DNA from: Lachnospiraceae bacterium
Lineage (GTDB): Bacteria > Bacillota > Clostridia > Lachnospirales > Lachnospiraceae
NCBI GenBank assembly: GCA_029071325.1
Contig: JAIEAP010000003.1
Span: 1 to 64,000, forward strand
DNA length: 64,000 bases
Direction of reading: 5' to 3'
In this document: piece by piece, positions 1 to 8,448 of the stretch
Layout of the letters: each line of letters opens with the position of its first letter
How positions within the stretch are numbered: the stretch's first letter is position 1
Notes under the pieces: generated by a model
Told to the model about the DNA's origin: nothing
Databases searched by the model: none
The model's input: only the letters and a program-made list of their open reading frames with translations
Translations under genes and position numbers: made by a program

Positions 1-2
1 AT

Positions 3-86
3 TATGAGTTAGTTGTTAAGAAAAATATAAAGCCAAAAGTTGTTGGAGCGATAAAGAAGTTTGCCATGTCTCGCAAATCTGCATAA
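3..86 (+). CDS. C-terminal fragment of an unknown protein cut by the window edge
   Basis: A reading frame is open from base 3 to a TAA at 84-86 and would give a 27-residue lysine-rich tail ending KKFAMSRKSA. There is no start codon with a ribosome binding site inside the window, so if real it is the end of a gene starting outside. I do not recognise it. Random open frames of this length are common in AT-rich DNA, so support is weak. Confidence 0.25.
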   Translation, partial: YELVVKKNIKPKVVGAIKKFAMSRKSA

Positions 87-146
87 ATACTATATGTGTG
101 GAGTTTTTCTCATAGCTAAATCAAAAATAAAAAGAGAAGGAGAAAC

Positions 147-302
147 ATGCAAGAAAAATGTAAATTGAAAGAGACGCACAAGACAGTAAGTGGAGAGTAT
201 ACTTTTCATGAGCAAAAACGAGTGGAAGAACAGAATTTTAATAGTGCGCTAACTAATTATCTGAGGAATGGCGAAAAGAAATTACTTACAGTATTCCTAT
301 GA
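147..302 (+). CDS. Small hypothetical protein, 51 aa, possibly a decayed gene
   Basis: ATG at 147 is preceded at suitable distance by a strong Shine-Dalgarno (AGAAGGAG, about 135-142). The frame runs 51 codons to TGA at 300-302. The product is charged (lysine- and glutamate-rich) with no membrane span, and I do not recognise it. Just after the stop another frame stays open to about base 365 without a start codon, so the gene may be the front part of a longer frameshifted one. It lies in the AT-rich edge of the window, typical of mobile-element cargo. The ribosome site argues for translation; the function is unknown. Confidence 0.4.
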   Translation: MQEKCKLKETHKTVSGEYTFHEQKRVEEQNFNSALTNYLRNGEKKLLTVFL

Positions 303-487
303 AATTCTAGTTATATTACTGGAAGCACCATCAGGTGAACTGGAAAAAGACATGCAAATACAGTAGATATTTTTGCTTTTTTGGAGAATGTTTAAATGTA
401 GAAAAAGGTAAAAGTATTTTGTACATAGTATATAAAGAAGATGTGATTGTACATAGAATCTTTAAGTGCAAATGGAGGATGAGTAAA

Positions 488-2131
488 ATGAATAACAAAC
501 AAGAAAAATTAGATGCAGTTAATAAATTGGAATCTATGAAAGAATTACAGAAAGATTTTAATTTGAAAAAAGCAAAAAATAACACGATAATGTTGGATAC
601 AATTCCTAAATTGGTTTGTTTTGCTATGGTGGCTATTGTTTTTATACAAGTGGTGGGGGCAATAGTGCTAATGATTATTGGTAAAAAAAATAATATAAAT
701 CTGGCTGATTTATTTTCGCAAATAGTCCAAGGAGATATTGTAACAATTGGAGTTTCAGTTATTGGAATTGCGGTAAGCGTATGGGTTGGATTAAATATTT
801 ACCTGTCTTTATCAAAAGAAGAATCTGAAAAACTTATTCAGAAAATGGAACTTGAAATAGCATCTATAGAAAAATGTTTAAATAACGTAGAGTCTACAAT
901 AAAATATCAAAAAGGTGTAATGTGGCAAGAGTTTATTAATTTGCTTGATTCACAACGGAATGAGAATATGTTATCCACATATTTTGCATACCAGTTTGGA
1001 CGATTAATTTATGAAAAAGAAAATATTGATAATTTGAATATTTTGTTGATTCATAATTTAATGCAATATGAAAATGAATATATTTCCATGACTAGAATGT
1101 ATGAAAATGGAGAAAAAAAGAGCTGTTATAGTCAAAGTGAAAGACTAATAAAAAAATATGAGGACTTATTAAATGAGAATATCGAGGGAAGTGATTTTTG
1201 GCAGAAAACATTTTCATTTTACTTTAATTTGCATATTGCGGATGCAAAGTTTTATAGAAATGCAGTGTGTTTACGTTTAGGTGGATTTAGAAATAAATTT
1301 CGCATTAAGCAGATGGAAGAAGTGTGCGTGGAATATGAAAAAGTATTTGAGGATATAAGTGATACGGCACCAGAATATAAAGATATAAATTCTGCAAAAG
1401 CGTATATCAAAAATACAATAGGATATACACTTGATTTGATTAACCAATATGAAGTAGTTACGGATGAAAATAGAGATAAAAATGCAGAGAGACGTAAGAG
1501 TGCAAATAAACATATGCATGAGGCAGTTAATTTAATAGAAGATCAGTTCGTTGAAAAGAAGGCAAGATATTTGCGTAATTTAGGACTTACATATGAAAGG
1601 CTTGGAGATATGGATAAAGCATATAATGCTTATGTGAAATCTATTAAAGAGGATATGTCAGATTATAAGTCTTGGACTACATGTGGTTCTATTATTCTTA
1701 AAAAATTTGAAAAGGAACAGGGGATTGCCAGAAGAGATAAACTGTTAAGTGAAATGCATATGCTGGAACCTGAAATATGGAAAACTGAGTTACTTAAGGC
1801 AAAAACCCAATTTGAAATGTCTGCTTCTGAAGGAAAAGGTTTTGAAGATCCTTATTATAAACTCATTCAGGTTTATACATATTTGTATATGTTAGGCAAT
1901 GAACAAAGTGAGGCAAAAAAAGATGCAAAAAAATATATGAATATACTTGAAATGATGGAGTATACAGGCGGAGGCTCCATGTATGCATATAGGAATTATT
2001 ATGAGGCCATAGGAGACATTAAAATGGCAAGTAAAATTAATGGACAAATTAAGGCAACACAAAATAACGATGTTGAGCATATGAGCAAACTTTATTTAGA
2101 TAAAACAAAAAATGATGAAAAAGAAGAGTAA
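488..2131 (+). CDS. Membrane-anchored protein with coiled coil and TPR-like cytoplasmic part, 547 aa
   Basis: The start is placed at ATG 488 because GGAGG at 474-478 gives a 9-nt spacer; the frame is open back to 335, but the upstream codons have no ribosome site. Residues about 40-65 and 83-107 are two hydrophobic segments, followed by a charged coiled-coil stretch and about 400 soluble residues. Near residues 355-400 the pattern YLRNLGLTYERLGDMDKAYN resembles a TPR helix pair (the conserved G, Y, A spacing). The gene is strongly AT-rich and codon use favours A/T-ending codons, unlike all genes after 2500. I do not recognise the family. A helical scaffold tethered to the membrane is the most that can be said. 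The end overlaps the next fragment by 20 nt. Confidence 0.7.
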   Translation: MNNKQEKLDAVNKLESMKELQKDFNLKKAKNNTIMLDTIPKLVCFAMVAIVFIQVVGAIVLMIIGKKNNINLADLFSQIVQGDIVTIGVSVIGIAVSVWVGLNIYLSLSKEESEKLIQKMELEIASIEKCLNNVESTIKYQKGVMWQEFINLLDSQRNENMLSTYFAYQFGRLIYEKENIDNLNILLIHNLMQYENEYISMTRMYENGEKKSCYSQSERLIKKYEDLLNENIEGSDFWQKTFSFYFNLHIADAKFYRNAVCLRLGGFRNKFRIKQMEEVCVEYEKVFEDISDTAPEYKDINSAKAYIKNTIGYTLDLINQYEVVTDENRDKNAERRKSANKHMHEAVNLIEDQFVEKKARYLRNLGLTYERLGDMDKAYNAYVKSIKEDMSDYKSWTTCGSIILKKFEKEQGIARRDKLLSEMHMLEPEIWKTELLKAKTQFEMSASEGKGFEDPYYKLIQVYTYLYMLGNEQSEAKKDAKKYMNILEMMEYTGGGSMYAYRNYYEAIGDIKMASKINGQIKATQNNDVEHMSKLYLDKTKNDEKEE

Positions 2132-2504
2132 TTTACTCAAACTTCCCACTTTAAACTATGTGCTTTTGGGAGAAAAGCGGAAAGAAGACAATATGATGCC
2201 AGAACTGGGAATAGATACAACTTCCGGGTTTACACAGGACAAGCCTTCAGATGCGACACCGGGTACGCCCTCAGATGTGACATCTGATCTGGTATCGGAT
2301 ACGCTGTTCGGTACGATAAATCCTCTGCCGGTGACGCAGACTCCGCAAACTCTGGCAAATAGCACGGTGGTGCCAAAGACCGGGGATGATAATGACGTTA
2401 CAGACTATGCGTTGCTTCTGTTGGTTGGTGTGGCAAGAATATCCATAGCCAGTATCGGTATAACGGGGAGACGCAGGAGAGTTTCATCAGATGGGAAATG
2501 GTAA
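2112..2504 (+). pseudogene. Remnant of a sortase-anchored surface protein (C-terminal wall-sorting region)
   Basis: The frame holds a spacer rich in S, D, T and P with repeated SDxTxGTPSD-like units, then a sorting signal: VPKTGD, a hydrophobic stretch of about 20 residues and an arginine-rich tail (GRRRR). It has no signal peptide; the first 30 residues are charged and do not look exported, and the first ATG at 2112 has no ribosome site. A sorting signal without a secretion signal cannot work, so I read this as the 3' end of a surface-protein gene whose 5' part was lost. Base composition changes from AT-rich to normal within it, near 2160-2200, which marks the probable breakpoint. Its motif resembles those of the two following genes. 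Confidence 0.6.
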
Positions 2505-2537
2505 GATTTAAACTATAAAAATAAAGGAGAAAATTAC

Positions 2538-3854
2538 ATGAAAAGAAAAGTTATGAAAAGGGGATTTATGAAAAAAGTAACTGCATTTGTATTTGCTGCT
2601 GTATTGCTGCTTGCAAATACGGTAAGTGCACAGGCTGAAAACGTATCACCTGGAAATGCTTCGGTAGAAAATCCGAATGGAGATATGTTAGGCAGCGAGA
2701 TTATCAGAAATGATGAAACCGGTATACCGGATAAGAATCTATATGATGCGGTATTGGAGCAGTGTGACAGTAACAACGATGGCGTATTGACAAAATCAGA
2801 GGCAGCGAGTGCAGAGCAACTTAGTTATGGAGGAGGCGGTATAAGCAATTTGCAGGGAATTCAATATTGTACGGGCTTGAAAAAAATAAGTTTGTATAAT
2901 AATCATCAGCAGATTGGAGATATTACTCCGTTGGCGTCTCTTTCGAATTTAACGCATTTGCAGCTGCATATGACTGACATCAGCGATATCAGTGCATTAT
3001 CATCTTTGGTTAATTTGGAGAGTTTGAATTTGGAAGCAAACCAAATTATGGATATCAGCGCTCTGTCAGCGCTCACTAATTTAACATATTTGTCTATAGG
3101 ATGGAATGAACTTAAGGACATTAGTCCGTTGTCGTCTCTTACAAACCTGAAGCACTTGTATTTGGAAGCAAGTTACATCAGTGATATCAGACCGTTGTCG
3201 CCTCTTACAAATTTGGAGATACTTGATTTGAGTGGAAATCATATCAGTGATGTCAGTGCGCTATCTTCTCTTACAAATCTAAGGGAATTGTCTTTAGGTG
3301 ATGAAGGAGGTATATTTTACCCGAATTGTATCAGCGATATCAGTGCGTTGTCGTCTCTTACAAATTTGAAAAGACTTGACTTGTGTGGAAATCAGATTAG
3401 CGATATCAGTGCATTGTCATCCCTTACCAATCTTGAATCACTTAATTTGTGTGAAAACCAGATTAGCGATATTGGTGCACTTTCGTCGTTAGAAAATTTG
3501 AAATATTTATTTTTGTCCGGAAATTCAATCAGTGATGTTAGTCCATTAGTCAATCTTACAAGGCTGGAGAACTTGAGCTTGGACGGAAATAAGATTACTA
3601 ATGTCAGCGTATTGTCTTCACTGCCTAATTTGAAATGGTTGAATCTGAACGGTAACGGCACAAATGACATCGGCGTATTAACAGCGAAGGCACCGGAGGC
3701 ATCTAAGATTGCAACGCCAAAGAATGCGGTCAAAACTGCAGCCCCCAAGACCGGCGACACCACCCCTATTGCATTCTATGCGATTCTTATGATAGCTGCA
3801 GTGGCAGGCAGTATTGTGGTATATCGTAAACGGTATTCAGCTACAGATAAATAA
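2538..3854 (+). CDS. Internalin-like leucine-rich-repeat surface protein with sortase signal, 438 aa
   Basis: AAAGGAG at 2523-2529 precedes ATG 2538. The N-terminus is a signal peptide with a likely cut after SAQA near residue 34. Next comes an EF-hand or dockerin-like loop (DSNNDGVLTKSEA, near residue 76), and then about twelve leucine-rich repeats of 22 residues of the internalin type (LxxLxLxxNxIxDISALSSLTN). One repeat, around nt 3290-3360, carries a 7-residue insertion (GDEGGIFYPNC region). The C-terminus is APKTGD, a hydrophobic span and the basic tail YRKRYS, the signal for sortase anchoring. Expected location is the cell wall, with a protein-binding solenoid facing outward. No sortase gene is in the window. 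The last part is nearly identical in DNA to the next gene. Confidence 0.85.
   Translation: MKRKVMKRGFMKKVTAFVFAAVLLLANTVSAQAENVSPGNASVENPNGDMLGSEIIRNDETGIPDKNLYDAVLEQCDSNNDGVLTKSEAASAEQLSYGGGGISNLQGIQYCTGLKKISLYNNHQQIGDITPLASLSNLTHLQLHMTDISDISALSSLVNLESLNLEANQIMDISALSALTNLTYLSIGWNELKDISPLSSLTNLKHLYLEASYISDIRPLSPLTNLEILDLSGNHISDVSALSSLTNLRELSLGDEGGIFYPNCISDISALSSLTNLKRLDLCGNQISDISALSSLTNLESLNLCENQISDIGALSSLENLKYLFLSGNSISDVSPLVNLTRLENLSLDGNKITNVSVLSSLPNLKWLNLNGNGTNDIGVLTAKAPEASKIATPKNAVKTAAPKTGDTTPIAFYAILMIAAVAGSIVVYRKRYSATDK
3741..3784 (+). repeat. 44-bp direct repeat, copy 1 (sorting-signal DNA)
   Basis: This stretch coding for the PKTGD signal and the start of the membrane span is identical base for base to 6426-6469 in the next gene. 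Confidence 0.9.
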
Positions 3855-3872
3855 TCTTCAGGGAGGATTCAG

Positions 3873-6557
3873 ATGAAAAAGAAACCATGGGTAAAGGTTG
3901 CGGCAGTGACGCTCGCTCTGGCATTGTTATGGATGAATATGGCAGACGTCCGAAATATCTTAGATGCTAATGCAGAGACCGGAGAGCAGCAGACAGAGAC
4001 AGAACAGCCGCTTGCAGAAACAGAGGAACCATTAATAGAACCGAAGCAGCCACCAATAGAGTCAGAGGAATCACCGGTAGAATCAGAACAGTCGCCAGCA
4101 GAATCGGAGTCATCATCGGTAGAAGACAAGGCCAACTTTGATATAACTGCGCCCGTCGTTGACATTATTTCCATCGATAAACAGGGAAAGACGTTGAAAG
4201 ACGGCGATACTGTGACAATCTCAGTAAAGGCTTATGACCCAGAGAGCGGGGTTGAATCAGTCATGATAGATATGGATAATTATAATGGCAGCTACGGCAG
4301 CTACATATGGCTTGAGTATAATGAAGTAGATCAAAAATGGGAGAAGACTCTGAAAATCGAAGATTTTGGTAAAGGCAAGTGTTACATTTACGAAATTGAG
4401 GTAGTAAATGGAACGAAGATGTGTACACACGCAAATGTTTATGACGGAGAGGCATTGTATTGGTTTACCGTCGACAGGGAGGAAAAATCTGAAGTTGGAG
4501 TAATGGGACCAACGGTAGATGAGGTGACGCTTAAGGAAAAGGGGACTGTATTAAAACCCGGAGATATGGTTCATGTGGAGGTGAAGGCTTCCGCAGGAGA
4601 AAAGGAACTGAGCACACAGCAGCACTGTTATATATACATCGATGGCGTGCCTTGTGCTGATAGGACGCGGTGTGAGAAAAAAGTTAATCTTGAGTGGAAT
4701 GAGGAGAAACAATGTTATCGCGGCAGCGCAGAGATTACAGAGACCATGTATCCGGGAACATGGTCGGTACATGGTATGTATTTAGATGATGTTTCAGGAA
4801 ATAGCTGGGACTGTTATGATAATTGGGAGAAGGATAACAAGTTTGTTGTCCAAAACGACGCGTATGATGTGGAACTGCCGCAGGTACAGCAGATTACGAT
4901 GGACAAGAGGGGAGAGATTGTATCTCCGGGGGACTCAGTAAAGTTGTCTGTTAAAGCAACAGATAATGAGGGCATTGCATCTATCGAAGTTTATTTGGTT
5001 GCGAGGAAGGGTGGTCTTATATATTACAATGAGACTATCTCACTGGAGCGTGTGGGGGATACTGACGAATATGTGGGAGTCTTTACGGTGGGTGAGTTGA
5101 CATTTCCCTGCGAGTGGTATGTATATTATATTTATCTTAGAGATACCTCTGCGAATCATCGGTATATATATTCTTGTAAAGACGGGGAATACAGCGATTA
5201 TAATTCTTTGATAACATACAGTAAGGATACTTATCTGCTACGAGAAAGATTCTATGTCGATGTGGTGCAAACGGGAAATGTTTTTGTCAACTCCACGACA
5301 ACGGTAGCAGTATACGGGTATCTGCAAAGTGGGGATTCATGGATGTATGGCTATCTGGGAGCTATCGAGATACCTAGCCGAGCGACGGGAAGCGAGATTT
5401 TTCCCACTATCAAGGAGCAGTATGGCAAAACGCTTCCAGAAGGAATCGCCATTAAGGGCTGTGTTTCTAGTAGAGGCACTTCCGATACGGGTGAGGATCC
5501 TGTTTTTTTATGGCAAAACAGTCAGGTAAATATTTTGTATAATAAAAATATAATTATGCTTACGCTGCATGATTCCTATGATTCGATGAATTTTATGTAT
5601 TACCCTGTGCTTTATCAGGGGATGATCGCAGGGAAAGAGGGAGAGATTCTGGAACTGCCGAAGGAGCTGCCGGGGCTTCGTAATATTGAGTGGAAGACGT
5701 TTGACGGACTAAAATATTCTGCAACCGAAACAATAGAAGTAGGCAGCGATCCGGTGCAGTATGTGTACGGCTGCGCAGAGGTAGACTCAGATGCTCCGGT
5801 AACCCCGGATACTCCTGACGCCCCGTATACTCCGGTGAATCCGTCTCCCACAGGACCTGTTACCCTGCCGTATCAGAAGATTGCGGAAGTATCTGCCGAG
5901 ATTGCAGCGGCAGGAAACGGTGCGGTTATTACGGTAGATATGGGAGATGCCACCGTTGTGCCCAAGGATATCCTGGAAACGGCAAAGGGGAAGGAGGTGA
6001 AGGTCGTCCTGGAGATGGATGGTTATACCTGGAGTATTGACGGAAAAGATATCTTAAGCAGTAATCTGAAGGATATCAATCTGAAGGTAATCCGTAACAC
6101 CGACTATATTCCTAGCGGTTTGATTTCTCAACTGGCAGGAACCAACCCGGTGGAACAGATCACATTGGAATATAACGGGGATTTTGGATTTAAAGCTGAT
6201 CTGACCATGAACATCGGCAGCCAGTATGCCGGAAAAACCGGAAGTCTCTACTGGCATGATAGTGACGGCAGGATGATATTTATGAATGCGGGAGCAATCG
6301 ATACGGTGGGGAATGTAACCCTTGGTTTTAGCCATGCTTCCGACTATGCAGTAGTTATTACGGAACCGGTGGCGACGGCAGCGCCGAATGCAGCGGCAGT
6401 ATCGGTTACAAAACCGACAGCGGTCGCCCCCAAGACCGGCGACACCACCCCTATTGCATTCTATGCGATCCTTTTAATAGCAGCATTGGCGGCCTGCGGT
6501 CTGTCCGTCTATGGCACAGTCGTTTACCGCAGAAAGCGTTCCAGGCGGAATTCGTAA
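3873..6557 (+). CDS. Large Ig-like surface protein with sortase signal, 894 aa
   Basis: GGGAGG at 3861-3866 precedes ATG 3873, 18 nt after the previous stop. The N-terminus has a basic start and a hydrophobic core (VAAVTLALALLWMNMA), a signal peptide. Residues about 36-85 are an acidic linker of repeated E-x-P/S units (TEEPLIEPKQPPIESEE type). Three tandem units of about 110-120 residues follow, each opening with a pattern like V-x-x-I-x-x-DKxGxxLKxGDxVxxxVKA, resembling bacterial Ig-like folds. After a central region and a proline-rich linker (near nt 5790-5860) comes a domain with ITVDMGDATVVPKDIL, then APKTGD, a hydrophobic span and the tail YRRKRSRR. It should be a wall-anchored stalk or adhesin. 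The ligand is unknown. Confidence 0.85.
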   Translation: MKKKPWVKVAAVTLALALLWMNMADVRNILDANAETGEQQTETEQPLAETEEPLIEPKQPPIESEESPVESEQSPAESESSSVEDKANFDITAPVVDIISIDKQGKTLKDGDTVTISVKAYDPESGVESVMIDMDNYNGSYGSYIWLEYNEVDQKWEKTLKIEDFGKGKCYIYEIEVVNGTKMCTHANVYDGEALYWFTVDREEKSEVGVMGPTVDEVTLKEKGTVLKPGDMVHVEVKASAGEKELSTQQHCYIYIDGVPCADRTRCEKKVNLEWNEEKQCYRGSAEITETMYPGTWSVHGMYLDDVSGNSWDCYDNWEKDNKFVVQNDAYDVELPQVQQITMDKRGEIVSPGDSVKLSVKATDNEGIASIEVYLVARKGGLIYYNETISLERVGDTDEYVGVFTVGELTFPCEWYVYYIYLRDTSANHRYIYSCKDGEYSDYNSLITYSKDTYLLRERFYVDVVQTGNVFVNSTTTVAVYGYLQSGDSWMYGYLGAIEIPSRATGSEIFPTIKEQYGKTLPEGIAIKGCVSSRGTSDTGEDPVFLWQNSQVNILYNKNIIMLTLHDSYDSMNFMYYPVLYQGMIAGKEGEILELPKELPGLRNIEWKTFDGLKYSATETIEVGSDPVQYVYGCAEVDSDAPVTPDTPDAPYTPVNPSPTGPVTLPYQKIAEVSAEIAAAGNGAVITVDMGDATVVPKDILETAKGKEVKVVLEMDGYTWSIDGKDILSSNLKDINLKVIRNTDYIPSGLISQLAGTNPVEQITLEYNGDFGFKADLTMNIGSQYAGKTGSLYWHDSDGRMIFMNAGAIDTVGNVTLGFSHASDYAVVITEPVATAAPNAAAVSVTKPTAVAPKTGDTTPIAFYAILLIAALAACGLSVYGTVVYRRKRSRRNS
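6426..6469 (+). repeat. 44-bp direct repeat, copy 2 (sorting-signal DNA)
   Basis: Identical base for base to 3741-3784, although the proteins differ upstream and downstream. This points to recent duplication or gene conversion of the sorting-signal end. Confidence 0.9.
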
Positions 6558-6583
6558 CAAGTAAAATATAGAGCAGTATAATA

Positions 6584-6616
6584 GGAACCGTTTCTGCCGG
6601 ATGGCAGAGCGGTTCC
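6584..6616 (+). other. Hairpin after the surface-protein gene, no T-run
   Basis: GGAACCG and CGGTTCC flank an inner TCTGCC/GGCAGA stem with a GGAT loop. It lies between the surface-protein stop and the next gene. No run of T follows, so it is not a classical terminator; it could be an mRNA stabiliser or a weak stop. Confidence 0.5.
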
Positions 6617-6635
6617 CATGCTTTGGAGAGAACAG

Positions 6636-8423
6636 ATGAGAAGGATTTGCAGCAAGCTGTGGCATAGGGCGGCAGAGGGATATGTATATGTCATGCTGTT
6701 GGTATTTCCACTGTATATGCACGATGGATATTTTGATATCACAGTATCCAAATTCCGGTTTGCGGTGTTTGGTACGCTGTTGTTCGGGGCAGTTATTGTC
6801 GTATCCTATCTTTGGAATGCGAGAAAGCTGCCGTGGCGATTTGGGGCGGGAAGGCTGAAATATTTCCTGCTTTTTCTTGTAGCGGCTGGAATTTCTGCTT
6901 TGTTTTCTCCTTATGACACAGAAGCATTCTGGGGAAATATGGGGAGGTATTGTGGATTATTTCTGTATCTGATCTATGGTCTGATGCTGTGGCTGGTACT
7001 GGAATTTCCTGGTTGTAAGATAAGATTCCTGTACGTTGCAGAGCTCTCTGCAGTGTTGGTGGGATTCCTTGGCATTCTGAATCATTACAGTCTGGACCCG
7101 TTGGGGATTTTTACACACATCATTCCGCACGAGCAGAATATATTTGTATCTACCATCGGACATATGGGGCTGTTTGCGGAGTATGCAGGAATGATGCTGG
7201 CTGTAGCAGGAACGCTGTTTCTGGTGGATGACGCTGGCAATAAATCTTGGTTCCACAGCGGTGTGTTTCTGATTCTTGCGCTTGCAGTGCCGTCTTCTGG
7301 TACGGAAGGAGCCTATATTGGCGCATTAGTCTTTTTTGCCGCATCATTCTTTGGTGTGCGGGATCAGATGCAGCAGGTAAAATGGTGTATGTTATTGCTT
7401 TTATTCCTGCTGGCGCATGTACTGATCGGGGTGGAGAATATTCTCCTTGCGAAAGCAAAGCCACTGGGTATGATTGGAAACTGGCTTTGCCGCAGTAATA
7501 TCTGTGTGCCCTTATGTGCAGGAACCGTTGTTTTATTGCTGGTGCTGTGGAATTTTCCACGGATAGTGAACCGGAAGCGGATTCACCGGATGCAGGCGGT
7601 TTTAAAATGGCTTCTGATTATCTCTGTGGGCTGTGCAGTCGGTGTGTTCTTAGTATATGAGACTATTAGGGCATCTGCCGGGGAAACACAGTTTTTCCTC
7701 GCAGATGAGTGGGGAAACTACCGGGGATATATTTGGCGGAAAACCTGGGAATACTTTTGTGAGATGCCACTGAAACACAAGTTGTTTGGAATGGGACCGG
7801 ATACCGTATATCAGGTATATCGCAATATCTGCACAGAGCCCTTTCTGACCGACTACGGACTATATTACGACAATGCCCATAATGAATATTTACAGATGCT
7901 TTTAACTCACGGGTTACTGGGGATTGCGTCCTGGTTGCTGTGGGTGGGAAAATCTACATTTCTTATCTTGAAAAAGAAAAAACGTAATATAGGATGCGCT
8001 GCGGTCGGTGCTGCACTGCTGACTTATGAGGCTATGGCTTTGGTGGGAATACAGGCGGTCAACACACAGGTGATGTTTGTACTATTAATCGGTCTTGGTC
8101 TGCGCTATGCCGCAGGAAGCAGATCGGAAGGGGAACTGGCAGTACATATAGAGCGTGTGATGAATATGTCCCGAAGCCATGAGGAATGGAGGAGAGAGTA
8201 TATGACACAGCAAATGAGAGATTTAGAGAATCAGGAGATTGGGAAAGAAATTGGCATAGAACTTGGAAAAGAAATCGGTGTAGGTCTGGGAGAAAAGGCG
8301 CGGGCAGTAGAGACCGCTCAGACTATGCTGGAGCAGCAGGAGCCGCTGGAGAAGATTGTGTTGTATACCGGACTGAGCCGGGAAGAGATAGAGGAAGTGG
8401 CGGGGAAAAGAACTTCAATGTGA
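6636..8423 (+). CDS. O-antigen-ligase-like membrane protein fused to an Rpn-nuclease tail, 595 aa
   Basis: ATG 6636 is preferred over ATG 6618 because GGAGAG at 6625-6630 sits just before it. The first about 490 residues form roughly eleven to twelve membrane spans. A large loop leads to NAHNEYLQMLLTHGLLG, the signature region of the Wzy/WaaL (O-antigen ligase, Wzy_C) superfamily, whose members join or polymerise glycans on the outer face of the membrane. From about nt 8102 (LRYAAG) the protein switches to a cytoplasmic tail with EEWRREYM, MRDLENQEIG, GKEIG repeats and LSREEIEE. This tail is almost the same as the C-terminus of the Rpn nuclease at 8559-9410, and such tails do not belong to glycan ligases. 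It is probably a chimera created by duplication of the nuclease 3' end. No other polysaccharide genes are nearby, so the substrate is unknown. Confidence 0.75.
   Translation: MRRICSKLWHRAAEGYVYVMLLVFPLYMHDGYFDITVSKFRFAVFGTLLFGAVIVVSYLWNARKLPWRFGAGRLKYFLLFLVAAGISALFSPYDTEAFWGNMGRYCGLFLYLIYGLMLWLVLEFPGCKIRFLYVAELSAVLVGFLGILNHYSLDPLGIFTHIIPHEQNIFVSTIGHMGLFAEYAGMMLAVAGTLFLVDDAGNKSWFHSGVFLILALAVPSSGTEGAYIGALVFFAASFFGVRDQMQQVKWCMLLLLFLLAHVLIGVENILLAKAKPLGMIGNWLCRSNICVPLCAGTVVLLLVLWNFPRIVNRKRIHRMQAVLKWLLIISVGCAVGVFLVYETIRASAGETQFFLADEWGNYRGYIWRKTWEYFCEMPLKHKLFGMGPDTVYQVYRNICTEPFLTDYGLYYDNAHNEYLQMLLTHGLLGIASWLLWVGKSTFLILKKKKRNIGCAAVGAALLTYEAMALVGIQAVNTQVMFVLLIGLGLRYAAGSRSEGELAVHIERVMNMSRSHEEWRREYMTQQMRDLENQEIGKEIGIELGKEIGVGLGEKARAVETAQTMLEQQEPLEKIVLYTGLSREEIEEVAGKRTSM
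8170..8423 (+). repeat. Duplicated Rpn tail, copy A (254 bp)
   Basis: From CCCGAAGCC to the stop codon this stretch is nearly identical to 9145-9410, apart from a 12-bp (four-codon) difference in the GKEIG/GIEL repeat. Weaker similarity reaches back to about 8102. The reading frame is the same in both copies. Confidence 0.9.
8202..8423 (+). CDS. Possible intragenic small protein from the fused tail, 73 aa (RpnS-like)
   Basis: ATG 8202 is in frame with the host gene and preceded by GGAGGAGAG (8188-8196; 9 nt from GGAGG to the ATG), a better ribosome site than that of the full-length gene. The product would start MTQQMRDLENQEIG, hold the GKEIG repeats and end in a helical part with LSREEIEEVAGKRTSM. 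In E. coli, Rpn nucleases are known to encode a short protein from an internal start that covers the C-terminal domain and blocks the nuclease. By analogy this copy could make a spare antitoxin for the neighbouring Rpn. Separate translation is inferred, not shown. Confidence 0.4.
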   Translation: MTQQMRDLENQEIGKEIGIELGKEIGVGLGEKARAVETAQTMLEQQEPLEKIVLYTGLSREEIEEVAGKRTSM

Positions 8424-8431
8424 AATTAGGC

Positions 8432-8448
8432 AACTGTTCTGAACAGTT
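8432..8448. promoter_or_regulatory. Perfect 17-bp inverted repeat between the fused gene and the Rpn gene
   Basis: AACTGTT-CTG-AACAGTT lies 9 bases after the stop of the fused gene and about 110 bases before the Rpn start. No T-run follows, so it is more like an operator half-site pair than a terminator. I cannot name a binding protein. Confidence 0.4.

Noticed and set aside
411..456. Two TTGTACATAG direct repeats upstream of the AT-rich membrane protein
   Set aside because: They are only 10 bases long in very AT-rich DNA, and no promoter or operator layout around them is convincing.
6584..6616. Hairpin after the Ig-like gene as a Rho-independent terminator
   Set aside because: The stem is strong but the following bases are CATGCTTTGG, with no T-run, so I list it only as a hairpin.
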